From NCBI GenBank assembly GCA_017859955.1, contig JAFNAB010000056.1, positions 1 to 53,094 on the forward strand: a DNA stretch of 53,094 nt, given 5' to 3'. Positions 35,924 to 43,831 of this stretch are shown in pieces (the stretch's first letter is position 1; each line of letters opens with the position of its first letter). Position numbers and translations under genes: made by a program. Source of the stretch: Holophagaceae bacterium. Lineage in GTDB: Bacteria; Acidobacteriota; Holophagae; Holophagales; Holophagaceae. The notes beneath the pieces were generated by a model, which saw only the letters and a program-made list of their open reading frames with translations, was not told the DNA's origin and ran no database searches.

Positions 35924-37365
35924 ACCCCCGCAAGATCCTTCTGGTCCACCCCTTGGGTTACAGCGCCGAGGCGGCCGGCCGGGACGTCTCCCGCCTCGCC
36001 AACCTCATGCCCCCCCTGGGCATCGCCAGCCTTGCGGCCTACCTGGAGCAGCGCGGGGTTTCGGTGACCCTCATCGATTGCTTCGCCCGTCCCGATTCCG
36101 ACAGCCTCATCGCCGAGTTCCTGCGGACCGAGCAGCCCGCCTTCATCGGCTTCAGCTGCACCACTTCCAGCTTCCTGGATGGCGTTCGGCTGGCGAAACT
36201 GGCCAAGGGAGTCCTCCCTGGGGTGCAGACCGTCTTCGGTGGTCCCCATGTTTCGGCCCTCAAGGGGAGGCTCCTGGAGGACTACGAGGCCGTGGACTTC
36301 ATCGTGGTGGGGGAGGGCGAGGAGACCCTCCACGAACTACTGGTCTGCGGCGGCGTAGGGGCCGAGTCGGTCCAGGGGCTCATCCTGCGCCAGAAGGATG
36401 CCCCCCCCCTCTTCACGGGCTACCGCACCCAGGCCTTGGAGCTGGACAGCCTGCCCTTCCCGGCCTACGACAAGCTGGAGGGCTTCCCCGGGGCCTACAA
36501 GCTCCCGATCTTCAACTACCCCTCTACGCCCAACACCAGTTGCATCTCCAGCCGCGGCTGTCCCTATGCCTGCTCCTACTGCGACCGTTCGGTTTTCCGG
36601 CGCACCTTCCGCTACAACTCGGCGGAGTATCTCTACGAGCACATGCGCTACCTGCGCCAGCACTTCGGCATCCGTCACATCAACTTCTACGACGATCAGT
36701 TCACCTTCCATCGTGGCCGGGTCGAGGAGCTGTGCGACCGCCTGATGGAGAAGCCCCTGGGGATGAGCTTCAACTGCGCGGTGCGGGCCGAGCACATCGA
36801 CGAGAAGCTGGTGCGGCACATGAAGAAGGCGGGCTGCTGGATGATGAGCCTGGGCATCGAGTCCGGGGACCAGGAACTCCTCTCGCACCACCGCCAGAAC
36901 CCGGACCTGGACATGCTGGCGGGGCGTATCCGCATGATCAAGGCTGCGGGGATCCGCACCAAGGGGCTCCTCATGATCGGCCTCCCCGGGGAGACCGAGC
37001 AGAGCATCCAGCGCAGCATGGATTACGTATTCTCCCTGCCCATCGACGATTTCAACCTGGCCAAGTTCACGCCCTTCCCGGGCTCACCCCTCTACGACAA
37101 GATCCACGACGAGGGGAGCTTCGAGGAGGACTGGGAGAAGATGGACTGCATGCACTTCCAGTTCGTCACCAAGGGCATGACCCGGGAACGCCTCGAACAG
37201 CTCTTCCGGGACTTCTACGAGGGCCACTTCCGGCGTCCCAAGGTTCTATGGGGCTACGTCACCATGCTCTGGAAGTCACCGGACAGCTGGCTGCGCTTCC
37301 TGGGGGGCCTCAAGGGCTTCCTGGCCTTCACCCGGAAGACGGAGCGCATCCAGGAGGCCCCGTGA
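35917..37365 (+). CDS. B12-binding-domain radical SAM protein (second of two)
   Basis: The 482-residue enzyme again has a cobalamin-binding-type N-terminus (PPLGIASLAAYLEQRG, FIGFSCTTSS, TVFGGPHVSAL, FIVVGEGEETLHELL), then the radical SAM motif CPYACSYC near 215 and GLPGETEQSI. The overall organisation is that of the BchE/HpnJ/oxygen-independent cyclase-like group, which includes enzymes acting on large lipid or tetrapyrrole substrates. It is distinct in sequence from the preceding radical SAM protein, so the two probably act on different steps. Its stop overlaps the next gene's GTG start (GTGA). Confidence 0.9.
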   Translation: MLNPRKILLVHPLGYSAEAAGRDVSRLANLMPPLGIASLAAYLEQRGVSVTLIDCFARPDSDSLIAEFLRTEQPAFIGFSCTTSSFLDGVRLAKLAKGVLPGVQTVFGGPHVSALKGRLLEDYEAVDFIVVGEGEETLHELLVCGGVGAESVQGLILRQKDAPPLFTGYRTQALELDSLPFPAYDKLEGFPGAYKLPIFNYPSTPNTSCISSRGCPYACSYCDRSVFRRTFRYNSAEYLYEHMRYLRQHFGIRHINFYDDQFTFHRGRVEELCDRLMEKPLGMSFNCAVRAEHIDEKLVRHMKKAGCWMMSLGIESGDQELLSHHRQNPDLDMLAGRIRMIKAAGIRTKGLLMIGLPGETEQSIQRSMDYVFSLPIDDFNLAKFTPFPGSPLYDKIHDEGSFEEDWEKMDCMHFQFVTKGMTRERLEQLFRDFYEGHFRRPKVLWGYVTMLWKSPDSWLRFLGGLKGFLAFTRKTERIQEAP

Positions 37366-38297
37366 CGGGGAACACCGGCTGGACCGGCAAGAGCCTGGGA
37401 AGCCGCTGGCAGCACGGCTTCTTCTATGGCCTGATCCGGCTCTGCGGCCGGTCCTGGGCCTATGTCCTGTCGGATCTGGTCTCCCTCTACTACGTCCTGG
37501 CCAGGCCCTCGGTGCGGGCCAAGTGCCGACCCTACCTGTCCCACCGTTTCCCCGGACGCACAGGGCTTCGGCGCCTCCTGGACGCCTGGCGTCTCAGCCG
37601 TGAACTGGCAAGGGTCCTGGTGGACCGGGCGGCGGTGGGCATCCTGGGACCCGCCGTGCTCCCCACCTCCATGGATGGACGGGAGACCCTTGATGCCCTG
37701 CTGGCGGAAGGCAAGGGCCTGATCCTGGTCACTGCCCACGTCGGGGGCTGGCAGCTGGGCCTCTCCACCCTGAAGATACTGGGCACCCCGGTGACAGTGG
37801 TCATGCACCGGAACCCGGAGGATGTGGACCGCCAGTACTTTGAGCACGGTTCCGGCGAAGCCCCCTTCCAGATCCTGGACCCCGCCAGCTTCCTGGGAGG
37901 CAGCCTGGACATGCTCCGGGTCCTGGAGCGGGGCGAAATCCTCTGCATCATGGGGGACCGGGTCTTGGAGGACGGCAGCCCCACGGTGGACGTGGACTTC
38001 CTGGGGGGAACCGTGCGCATGCCATACGGTCCCTTCAAGCTGGCCTCCCTCACCGGGGCCCCTCTGGCCCTGATCCATTCCCGCAAGGTCTCCCGGAACC
38101 TCTTCCACATCGGGATATCTGATGTGATGCGGGTGCCCCCGGGCCTGGGGCGGCGCAGCGTCGCCTTCCAGCCTTTTGTTCAGCGTTTTGCCTCGTCCCT
38201 GGCCGATTTCACCCGGGACTTCCCTTATCATTTCTTCAACTTCTTCGATATGTGGGCACCGACGCCTGAACGAAGAGACGGAAGCCGGAGCCGATGA
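37362..38297 (+). CDS. LpxL/HtrB-like lysophospholipid/lipid acyltransferase
   Basis: The GTG start at 37362 lies within GTGA and has GGAGG about 6 bases upstream, giving 311 residues. Hallmarks of the LpxL/HtrB acyltransferase family are a single N-terminal hydrophobic helix, the catalytic motif TAHVGGWQLG (HxxxW type, usually H-x4-D/E), and later IMGDRVLEDGSP and MPYGPFKLA. Such acyltransferases attach acyl chains to lipid A or, in aryl polyene clusters, to the lipid anchor. The motif HVGGWQ carries a tryptophan-glutamine pair as in many APE-cluster members. The next gene, an ACP, is overlapped by ATGA, suggesting the acyl donor is the dedicated ACP. Confidence 0.88.
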   Translation: MTGNTGWTGKSLGSRWQHGFFYGLIRLCGRSWAYVLSDLVSLYYVLARPSVRAKCRPYLSHRFPGRTGLRRLLDAWRLSRELARVLVDRAAVGILGPAVLPTSMDGRETLDALLAEGKGLILVTAHVGGWQLGLSTLKILGTPVTVVMHRNPEDVDRQYFEHGSGEAPFQILDPASFLGGSLDMLRVLERGEILCIMGDRVLEDGSPTVDVDFLGGTVRMPYGPFKLASLTGAPLALIHSRKVSRNLFHIGISDVMRVPPGLGRRSVAFQPFVQRFASSLADFTRDFPYHFFNFFDMWAPTPERRDGSRSR

Positions 38298-38551
38298 TGC
38301 CCACCGCCGAAGCCCTCAAACGACTGATCAAGACCGAGCTCAACCTCGAGGACCTGGAGGTGGAGGATATCCACGAGGACATGCCCCTTTTCGGAGAGGG
38401 GGTCGGGCTCGACTCTCTGGATGCCGTGGAGCTGGTGATGCTGGTGCAGAAGCACTTTGGCGTGGAGATCCGGGATATGGAGGAAAGCCGGGTGATCTTC
38501 GCCTCGGTCCGCACCCTGGCCGACTTCATTGATCTGAAGCGCAGCGCATGA
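38294..38551 (+). CDS. Acyl carrier protein
   Basis: This 85-residue acidic protein has the four-helix acyl carrier pattern. The phosphopantetheine attachment serine is near residue 41 in GLDSLDAVELVM. The leading MPLFGEGV matches the loop before the attachment site in ACPs of aryl polyene and related type II systems. It lies between an acyltransferase and two ketosynthase-type genes, all joined by ATGA overlaps, so it is the pathway-specific carrier. No phosphopantetheinyl transferase is in view; one may lie beyond the window or be shared with fatty acid synthesis. Confidence 0.95.
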   Translation: MMPTAEALKRLIKTELNLEDLEVEDIHEDMPLFGEGVGLDSLDAVELVMLVQKHFGVEIRDMEESRVIFASVRTLADFIDLKRSA

Positions 38552-39714
38552 CGGGGGCGCCGGCGGTCACGGGACTGGGCTGCCTCTGTGCCGCCGGGGG
38601 CTCCCTGTCGGCCTGCCTGGAGAGCCTGAGGGCAGGACTGCGCCAGCCCAAGCCCAGCACAAGGATCATCACCACCCATCCGGTCCCCTTCCCGGTCTTC
38701 GAGATCCCGGGTTTCGAACACCCCTCCGAGCTGCTGCGCACCAGCGCCCTCCTCCTGGCGGCCTGCCGGGAGGCCCTGGCGGACGCGGGGCTGGAGAAGG
38801 CTGATCTGGCGGGGCTCCGGGTGGGGGTCTGCGTGGGCACGACCGTGGGGTGTGCCCTCAGCAACGAATCCTTCTGTGAGGCCTTCCGGAAGGGGCTGGA
38901 TCCGGACCTCGGCCCCCTCCAGAAGGTGGCCCGGAACAATCCCGCTGCCGTACTTTCACGGACCCTGGGCCTGACCGGGCCAAGCCAGACCGTGGTGAAC
39001 GCCTGCTCCTCCGGCACCGATGCCATCGGCATCGGCGCCTCCTGGATCCGTGCCGGGCTCTGCGATCTCGTGCTGGCGGGGGGGGCGGATGAGCTGAGCC
39101 GCATCACCCTTGACGGCTTCATCGCCCTGAAGATCGTGGATCCCGGTCCCTGCCGACCCTTCGACCGGGAGCGCAAGGGCCTCAACCTCGGGGAGGGGGC
39201 GGCGCTGCTGGTCCTGGAATCCGAGGAAAGCCGCCGGCGCCGCCAGGCCAAGGCGAGGGCGCGGGTCCTGGGCTATGGTGTGGCCTGCGACGCCCATCAC
39301 CAGACGGCCCCCCATCCGGAGGGGGCTGGACTCCGTCGGGCCATCCGGGCGGCCCTGGGGGACCGGACCGGGGGGGTGGCCTTCGTGAACGCCCACGGTA
39401 CCGGCACCCCGGACAACGATCGGGTGGAGGGCCGGGTGATCGCCGACCTCCTGCCGGGCGTGCCCTTTTTCTCCACCAAGGGTCACACCGGCCACACCCT
39501 GGGGGCCGCGGGGGCCATCGAGGCCGCCTTCACGGTGGCCAATCTGGAGGCGGGCTGGATCCCGGCCAGTGCCGGGTTTGCCACGCCCGACCCCGAAATC
39601 GGCAGTCAGCCTTCGGAGCGGGTCCAAGCTGTGACGGGCTCCAGTGCCCTTTCCCTGTCCCTGGCCTTCGGGGGCAACAATGCTGCCCTCCTCTTCGGGC
39701 AGGAGCTGCCATGA
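38548..39714 (+). CDS. Beta-ketoacyl-ACP synthase (ketosynthase A of the cluster)
   Basis: The 388-residue condensing enzyme has a complete Cys-His-His triad: active cysteine near 153 in NACSSGTDAIG, first histidine in NAHGTGTPDND and second in KGHTGHTLGAAG. It should therefore elongate the acyl-ACP chain with malonyl units. It begins inside the ACP stop codon (ATGA) and ends inside the start of a KS-like gene, which suggests a KS-partner dimer as in type II aryl polyene or polyketide synthases. Confidence 0.93.
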   Translation: MTGAPAVTGLGCLCAAGGSLSACLESLRAGLRQPKPSTRIITTHPVPFPVFEIPGFEHPSELLRTSALLLAACREALADAGLEKADLAGLRVGVCVGTTVGCALSNESFCEAFRKGLDPDLGPLQKVARNNPAAVLSRTLGLTGPSQTVVNACSSGTDAIGIGASWIRAGLCDLVLAGGADELSRITLDGFIALKIVDPGPCRPFDRERKGLNLGEGAALLVLESEESRRRRQAKARARVLGYGVACDAHHQTAPHPEGAGLRRAIRAALGDRTGGVAFVNAHGTGTPDNDRVEGRVIADLLPGVPFFSTKGHTGHTLGAAGAIEAAFTVANLEAGWIPASAGFATPDPEIGSQPSERVQAVTGSSALSLSLAFGGNNAALLFGQELP

Positions 39715-40598
39715 GCGTGTGGATCCAGGGCATGGGTGTGCTCGGGGGCTTCGGCTGTGGCCGTCAGGCCCTGGCGGAAGCCATGGAGCGGGGCCGGGTG
39801 GAACCCGGAAGCCTGGTGGTGCCCACGGGGCAGGGGCCGGTGGAAATCGCGGCCCATCGGGCTGACACGGCTCCCCTGGAGCGCTTCCTGCCCCGCCGCG
39901 CCCTGCGGCGCGTGGACACCTTCGGCCGCATGGCCCTCCTGGGGGGCTGTCTGGCCATGGAGGACGCGGGCCTGGCCATCGGCGGACAGGCGGGACTCGG
40001 CCTGGTCCTGGCCAGCGGCCTGGGGGCCACCGGGGCCACCCTCTCCCTCCTGGACAGCATCTTCGAGGCCGGGGACGCCTGCGCCTCTCCCATCCACTTC
40101 GCCAACTCCCTCCACAACTCGGCTGCAGCCCATCTGGCGCCCCTGCTGGGGGCCGACGGTCCCTGCATCACCCTCTCCCAGGGCCGCCTTTCCATCGTCG
40201 CCGCCCTCCATACCGCCAGGCTTTGGATCGAGGAAGGCCGGGCCGATCAGGTCCTGGTGGGCTGTGTGGAGGAGCTTTCGGAAGTCATGGGCTATGCCTG
40301 GCTCAAGAGCCACGGAAGCGCGGCGGTCCCCGGTGAGGGAGCGGCCTTCTTCCTGCTGGGGAAGAGTCCCGAGGGGGCCCTGGCAGAACTGGCGTCGGTG
40401 GAGATGGGATGGGGTGATGCCGGAAATCCGGTGGAAGCCTTGGCCTCCGAGGCTCTCTACGGTCAGGGATACGCCGCCGTGGGGCTGGACATCGCCCTGG
40501 GGCTTCTGCGCCTGAGGCAGGACGGGCTGCCTTCCCTCCGGGTGGGTATCCAGGAGCCGGAGGGGGGCTGGGGGCGGGTGCTCCTGCGTCCCGCCTGA
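39711..40598 (+). CDS. Ketosynthase-like protein without the active cysteine (chain-length-factor-like)
   Basis: The 295-residue protein resembles the N-terminal half of ketosynthases (FANSLHNSAAAHLAPLLGADGPCITLSQGRLS, ADQVLVGCVEEL). The site expected to carry the catalytic cysteine reads TLSQGRLS, with no cysteine, and no typical GHTxG histidine motif follows. The protein is shorter than a full ketosynthase. In type II systems, catalytically dead KS partners control chain length or stability, and clusters of the aryl polyene type often encode such a protein. It overlaps the preceding ketosynthase by 4 bp (ATGA). The exact fold of its C-terminus is uncertain. Confidence 0.8.
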   Translation: MSVWIQGMGVLGGFGCGRQALAEAMERGRVEPGSLVVPTGQGPVEIAAHRADTAPLERFLPRRALRRVDTFGRMALLGGCLAMEDAGLAIGGQAGLGLVLASGLGATGATLSLLDSIFEAGDACASPIHFANSLHNSAAAHLAPLLGADGPCITLSQGRLSIVAALHTARLWIEEGRADQVLVGCVEELSEVMGYAWLKSHGSAAVPGEGAAFFLLGKSPEGALAELASVEMGWGDAGNPVEALASEALYGQGYAAVGLDIALGLLRLRQDGLPSLRVGIQEPEGGWGRVLLRPA

Positions 40599-40603
40599 CC
40601 TTG

Positions 40604-40700
40604 CTCTCGTAGTTGAAGACGCCGTTGATCATGCCGTCCACGTCGTACTCCCGGATCTCCACCTGGATGGTCCGGGGGGCCTGGGCCTCGTGGGCCTTGG
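40604..40700 (-). pseudogene. Possible remnant of a deleted gene
   Basis: Read on the minus strand, this short stretch encodes AHEAQAPRTIQVEIREYD followed by VDGMINGVFNYESK. Its third codon positions are almost all G or C, as in real genes of this window, yet there is no matching start or full-length frame. It is bounded by the end of the KS-like gene on one side and by a repetitive CTCTGTG-type tract on the other. It looks like the leftover of a removed coding sequence. The parent family is not recognised. Confidence 0.3.
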
Positions 40701-40706
40701 ATCCCT

Positions 40707-40756
40707 CTGTGCCCTCTCTTTGTGCTTTTCTCTGTGCCCTCTGTGTTGACTCAGTT
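40707..40756. repeat. CTCTGTG-type simple repeat tract
   Basis: Variants of CTCTGTGCCCTCT occur three times within about 50 bp (CCTCTGTGCC, TCTCTGTGCC and CCTCTGTGTT). The tract is non-coding, lies between convergent genes and resembles repeat tracts that recur between genes in some environmental bacterial genomes. A related simple-repeat style is seen at 43.9-44.2 kb. Confidence 0.45.
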
Positions 40757-40788
40757 GTCTTTACTCCACCCTTGACGGCCCAGTGGTA

Positions 40789-42576
40789 TCAGAACCTCGG
40801 GCACCCCAGACACACTTCCGGCGGCTCCTGCCGCATCCTCCGGCGATGATCGGCCCAGGCCCTTTCCCAGAGAGGCGTGAAGGGCTCCTCCAGCAGGTTG
40901 CCCACCGGGGCCTCGGGCTGGCAATCGCAGAGGGTTAGGGTGCCGTTCACCGCCACCGGGAGGGTCTGCCAGGGCGACAGGCAGTGGGTGTGATGTTCGG
41001 AGCGCAGGAAGAGCTGGTCCGGGGGGATCATGAGGCGCTCGCGATAGCTGAGGGCTGGGGCCAGGTCCTCCAGGCCCCGCACGGTCAGGGCGGGGACACC
41101 CCGGGCGAAAGCCAGACGCACGGCCCGGGACACGGCCTGGCGCAGGGGGCTGTCCAGGTGCCCCCGGAGGGCCTTCGCTTCATTGCCCTTGAAGTTGAGG
41201 TCCGAGAGCATCCAGGCCTGGACTCCCAGGCTGGAGACCGTCTCCGCCAGGGACTCCAGATGGGGTGCGGTCTCCCGGGAGACCGCGGTGAAGACGGCGC
41301 GGGTGACGGCGGCGTGGACCGAAAAGGCTCGGATGTTCGCCAGGATGAGGTCGAGCCTGGAGCCGGGCCGCACCCGCTGGAGCAGCTCGGGGTCCACGGC
41401 GTCGAGGCTGAAGGTGATGGCATCCAGCCCGGCTTCCGCCAGGGCCCGGCCGCGTTCCGGGTCGAGGAGCTGGGCGCTGGTCACCAGGCCCACCTGGCGC
41501 TTCCGGGCCTTGGCGGCGCCGATGAAGGCCTCCAGTCCGGGATGGAGCAGGGTCTCCCCCAGGCCCACCAGGGTGATGCGCCAGGCCTGGGGAAGCAGGT
41601 CCAGGATGCGCTCGAAACGCTCCAGGGGCATGTCCTCCGGGGAGCGGGGGTTCCACTGGCGGGCGCAGTGGGGGCAGGCCAGGTGACAGCGCGTCGTGAT
41701 CTCGATGTTGGCGAAGGCAGGCTCCCAGTCCGGCTGGTCTGGAAAGGAGCAGTCCCTTTCCATGAACCGGGCCGCGCTGGGGCACTGGGCCAGGTGGCGT
41801 CCCTGGGGTGTCCCCAGGAAGGCCGCTGCTTCCGGCAGGCGCCGGGCAAGCTCGGTCTGCTGGGGCGCCCCTTCGGCGAAGCAGTCTCGGAGGGCCCTCA
41901 GGGCCACATCCAGGGCAAAGGCGGAGCCGGGGCCGCTGAAGAGTTCGTGGCCCGCGCCCGGCACCCGCACCCGTCGGACCAGCGCTCCCTCCCAGCGGGT
42001 GGCGGGATCCACCAGGGCATCTTCATCCCCCTGGAGGCTGAGGGTGTTCCAGGGCAAGGGGGCGGCGCCCTCGGTCTGGATGAGGCGCACCATCCGGGCC
42101 ACCTCCATCAAGCCAGGTGAGACCTGGCCCCGGCGGTGGGCTTCCCAGCGGGCGGCATCCTGGGGTCCGAGCTTCCGGGGGGTGGCCGCCAGGATCAGGA
42201 GGCGGGGGGAAATGTTGCTGTGCCGGAGCAGGTCCAGGGCCAGACAGCCCCCGGTGGAGTGTCCCAGGATCACCAAGTCCGTGAAAGGGGCCGCCGCCTC
42301 CAGGAGCGTCTGCCGGAAGGCCTCCAGATCGAAGGGGGGGGGCTCTGCCATGAAAGGGGGGACCGCCCGCTCGCTTCGCTTGCTCTGCGTCCCCCCTTTG
42401 ACCCCCACGTGATGGCTGGGGAACCCAGCCATCACGTCTGCCCTTCCATGCCCCGGCAGGGTCGGGCAGAGCACCTGGACATCGGGGGGGAGCAGGTTCC
42501 GGAGGGCCTCCCTGAGGGTCCCCAGGCACCCGGGGGAGCCCGTATACCCGTGGACCAGGAGGAGGGCCCGGGCCAT
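40789..42576 (-). CDS. Alpha/beta hydrolase fused to radical SAM/SPASM enzyme
   Basis: The 595-residue protein joins two enzymes. Residues 1-235 form an alpha/beta hydrolase (LLLVHGYTGSPG oxyanion region, nucleophile serine in ILGHSTGGCLALDLL, GDEDALVDP with acid, histidine in GAGHELFSG). After a linker, residues about 290-595 form a radical SAM domain with the cluster motif CHLACPHC, and a SPASM-like C-terminus with cysteines in HCLSPW, LTLCDCQP and CLGCPRF. Between the hydrolase motifs PGHGRAD and EPPPFDLEAF an additional stretch of about 28 residues is encoded by a palindromic repeat (42353-42443). It starts inside the stop region of the glycosyltransferase gene. The combined enzyme may process a tethered acyl or peptide intermediate; its substrate is unknown. 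Confidence 0.85.
   Translation of the reverse strand: MARALLLVHGYTGSPGCLGTLREALRNLLPPDVQVLCPTLPGHGRADVMAGFPSHHVGVKGGTQSKRSERAVPPFMAEPPPFDLEAFRQTLLEAAAPFTDLVILGHSTGGCLALDLLRHSNISPRLLILAATPRKLGPQDAARWEAHRRGQVSPGLMEVARMVRLIQTEGAAPLPWNTLSLQGDEDALVDPATRWEGALVRRVRVPGAGHELFSGPGSAFALDVALRALRDCFAEGAPQQTELARRLPEAAAFLGTPQGRHLAQCPSAARFMERDCSFPDQPDWEPAFANIEITTRCHLACPHCARQWNPRSPEDMPLERFERILDLLPQAWRITLVGLGETLLHPGLEAFIGAAKARKRQVGLVTSAQLLDPERGRALAEAGLDAITFSLDAVDPELLQRVRPGSRLDLILANIRAFSVHAAVTRAVFTAVSRETAPHLESLAETVSSLGVQAWMLSDLNFKGNEAKALRGHLDSPLRQAVSRAVRLAFARGVPALTVRGLEDLAPALSYRERLMIPPDQLFLRSEHHTHCLSPWQTLPVAVNGTLTLCDCQPEAPVGNLLEEPFTPLWERAWADHRRRMRQEPPEVCLGCPRF
42353..42443 (-). repeat. Composite palindromic element inside a coding gene (copy 1)
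   Basis: Two adjacent palindromes occur within the hydrolase part of the fusion gene. The first is a perfect 14-bp pair (42407-42420 with 42424-42437, loop GAA). The second is an 11-bp pair (AAAGGGGGGAC at 42353-42363, GTCCCCCCTTT at 42389-42399) whose interior reads, on the minus strand, GCAGAGCAAGC then GCGAGCGGGCGG. Read on the minus strand, the order is GGGCAGACG, palindrome, GGGGG, short spacer, second palindrome. This is the same order as the copy at 49797-49888. The host frame stays open through it. Confidence 0.85.
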
Positions 42577-43784
42577 CAGGACTCCAGTCCGTGGCAGAGG
42601 TCTTCGATGGGCCGGGTCTGATTGAGTGAGGTCTGGACCCGCGCCAGGTTTGTCCCGAGACTCGACGCCTCCAGGAAGCCACGGATGGTCCGGTCCAGGC
42701 CTTCGGGACCCCGGGCCTCCAGGGCCCGCTGGTAGACGGTCTGGGAAAAGCCGTACAGGGTGGGGGGGACCAGGCGTCCCCCGCAGCCCAGCCGCTCCAG
42801 GGCCACGCCGCTCTGGGCCTGCTCGGGCTGGAAGGGGGCCACCAGGACCGGCACGCCCTGGGCCAAGGACTCGAAGACCGTCATCTGTCCCCCGTGGCAG
42901 GCCATCAGGCTGGTGAGGGGGAGAACGCGATGCATGGGGGCCATCTCACAGAAGGTCACGCCCGGGTCTCGGACGAGGTTCTCGAGGAGGCTTCTCTGGC
43001 CCCCGGCGGCCACCAGCACCCGGTAGCCCAGGCGCCGCAGAGCTGGGATCAGGAGCAGCAGCGTCTCCCGGCTGCCCACACAGGTCCCGAAGGAGAGCAC
43101 CGCCAGGGGCTCCGAAGGGGCGGCCAGGGCCTCCAGGTCCAGGGGGGAGGCGGGCCAGCCCTGCCAGGGGATGGGCCCCACCCGCCGGATCTGGGGCAGG
43201 TCCGGCAGGGGGGCGAAGTCCGGCAGATCCCACAGGAAGGTGCGCTCCCCGTGAAGGAGCTGGCGGATGTCCTCCACGGGAGGGAGCCCCAGGGGGTCCA
43301 GGGCCCGGCTCAGGCGGGAGCCTGCATAGCGGAAGAAGTTGTCCAGCAGCTGCTTCTGCTCCTCGCGGCCCGGCTCGCCTGGGGCGAAGCCCAGGACCTC
43401 GGGGGACTCCGGTAGCATGGAGGCGCAGACGAGGCTGTCGCAGGCAACGCCCTCCAGGTGGGCGGAGATAGGCAGGGTGAAGCGGAAGACCCCCAGGACC
43501 CGATCCGGCCTGAAATCCCGGATCAGGGCCCGCTCCGCCTCAAGGCAGGTCCGGACCGCTTCCGGAGCGCGGAACCAGGCCGGGGTCGGAAAACCGGATC
43601 CATCGGCCTCCTGGATATCCGGGAGGACCGCCACCCGGGGGCAGCCTGCGGCGAAGGACCGGTTCCCCTCGCCCACCGCCAGACAGACTTCGTGCCCCCT
43701 TTCCCTCAGGGCCTCCTCGATGGCCAGGGCCTTGGCGATATGGGAGAGGCTGTTGTTGGAGGGGACCAGGAGGAAGCGAGGCAT
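42576..43784 (-). CDS. UGT/MGT-type glycosyltransferase (GT1/GT28-like)
   Basis: The 402-residue enzyme resembles bacterial UDP-glycosyltransferases of the macrolide/carotenoid glycosyltransferase type. It has an N-terminal Rossmann half beginning FLLVPSNNSLSHIAKALAIEEALRERGHEV and a C-terminal nucleotide-binding half with AVLSFGTCVG, EMAPMHRVLPLTSLMACHGGQMTVFESLAQGVPVLVAPF and QAQSG (usual HGGxxS/T and DQ-like signature). Enzymes of this type glycosylate hydrophobic acceptors such as polyenes, which fits the surrounding lipid cluster. It is the first gene of the short minus-strand pair and is separated from the larger minus operon by a 546-bp hairpin-rich region. Confidence 0.88.
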   Translation of the reverse strand: MPRFLLVPSNNSLSHIAKALAIEEALRERGHEVCLAVGEGNRSFAAGCPRVAVLPDIQEADGSGFPTPAWFRAPEAVRTCLEAERALIRDFRPDRVLGVFRFTLPISAHLEGVACDSLVCASMLPESPEVLGFAPGEPGREEQKQLLDNFFRYAGSRLSRALDPLGLPPVEDIRQLLHGERTFLWDLPDFAPLPDLPQIRRVGPIPWQGWPASPLDLEALAAPSEPLAVLSFGTCVGSRETLLLLIPALRRLGYRVLVAAGGQRSLLENLVRDPGVTFCEMAPMHRVLPLTSLMACHGGQMTVFESLAQGVPVLVAPFQPEQAQSGVALERLGCGGRLVPPTLYGFSQTVYQRALEARGPEGLDRTIRGFLEASSLGTNLARVQTSLNQTRPIEDLCHGLES

Positions 43785-43831
43785 GGGTTGGGTGTGAGGC
43801 TCGGAGGGGGGCGGGGTTGGAAAGGCAGTGT

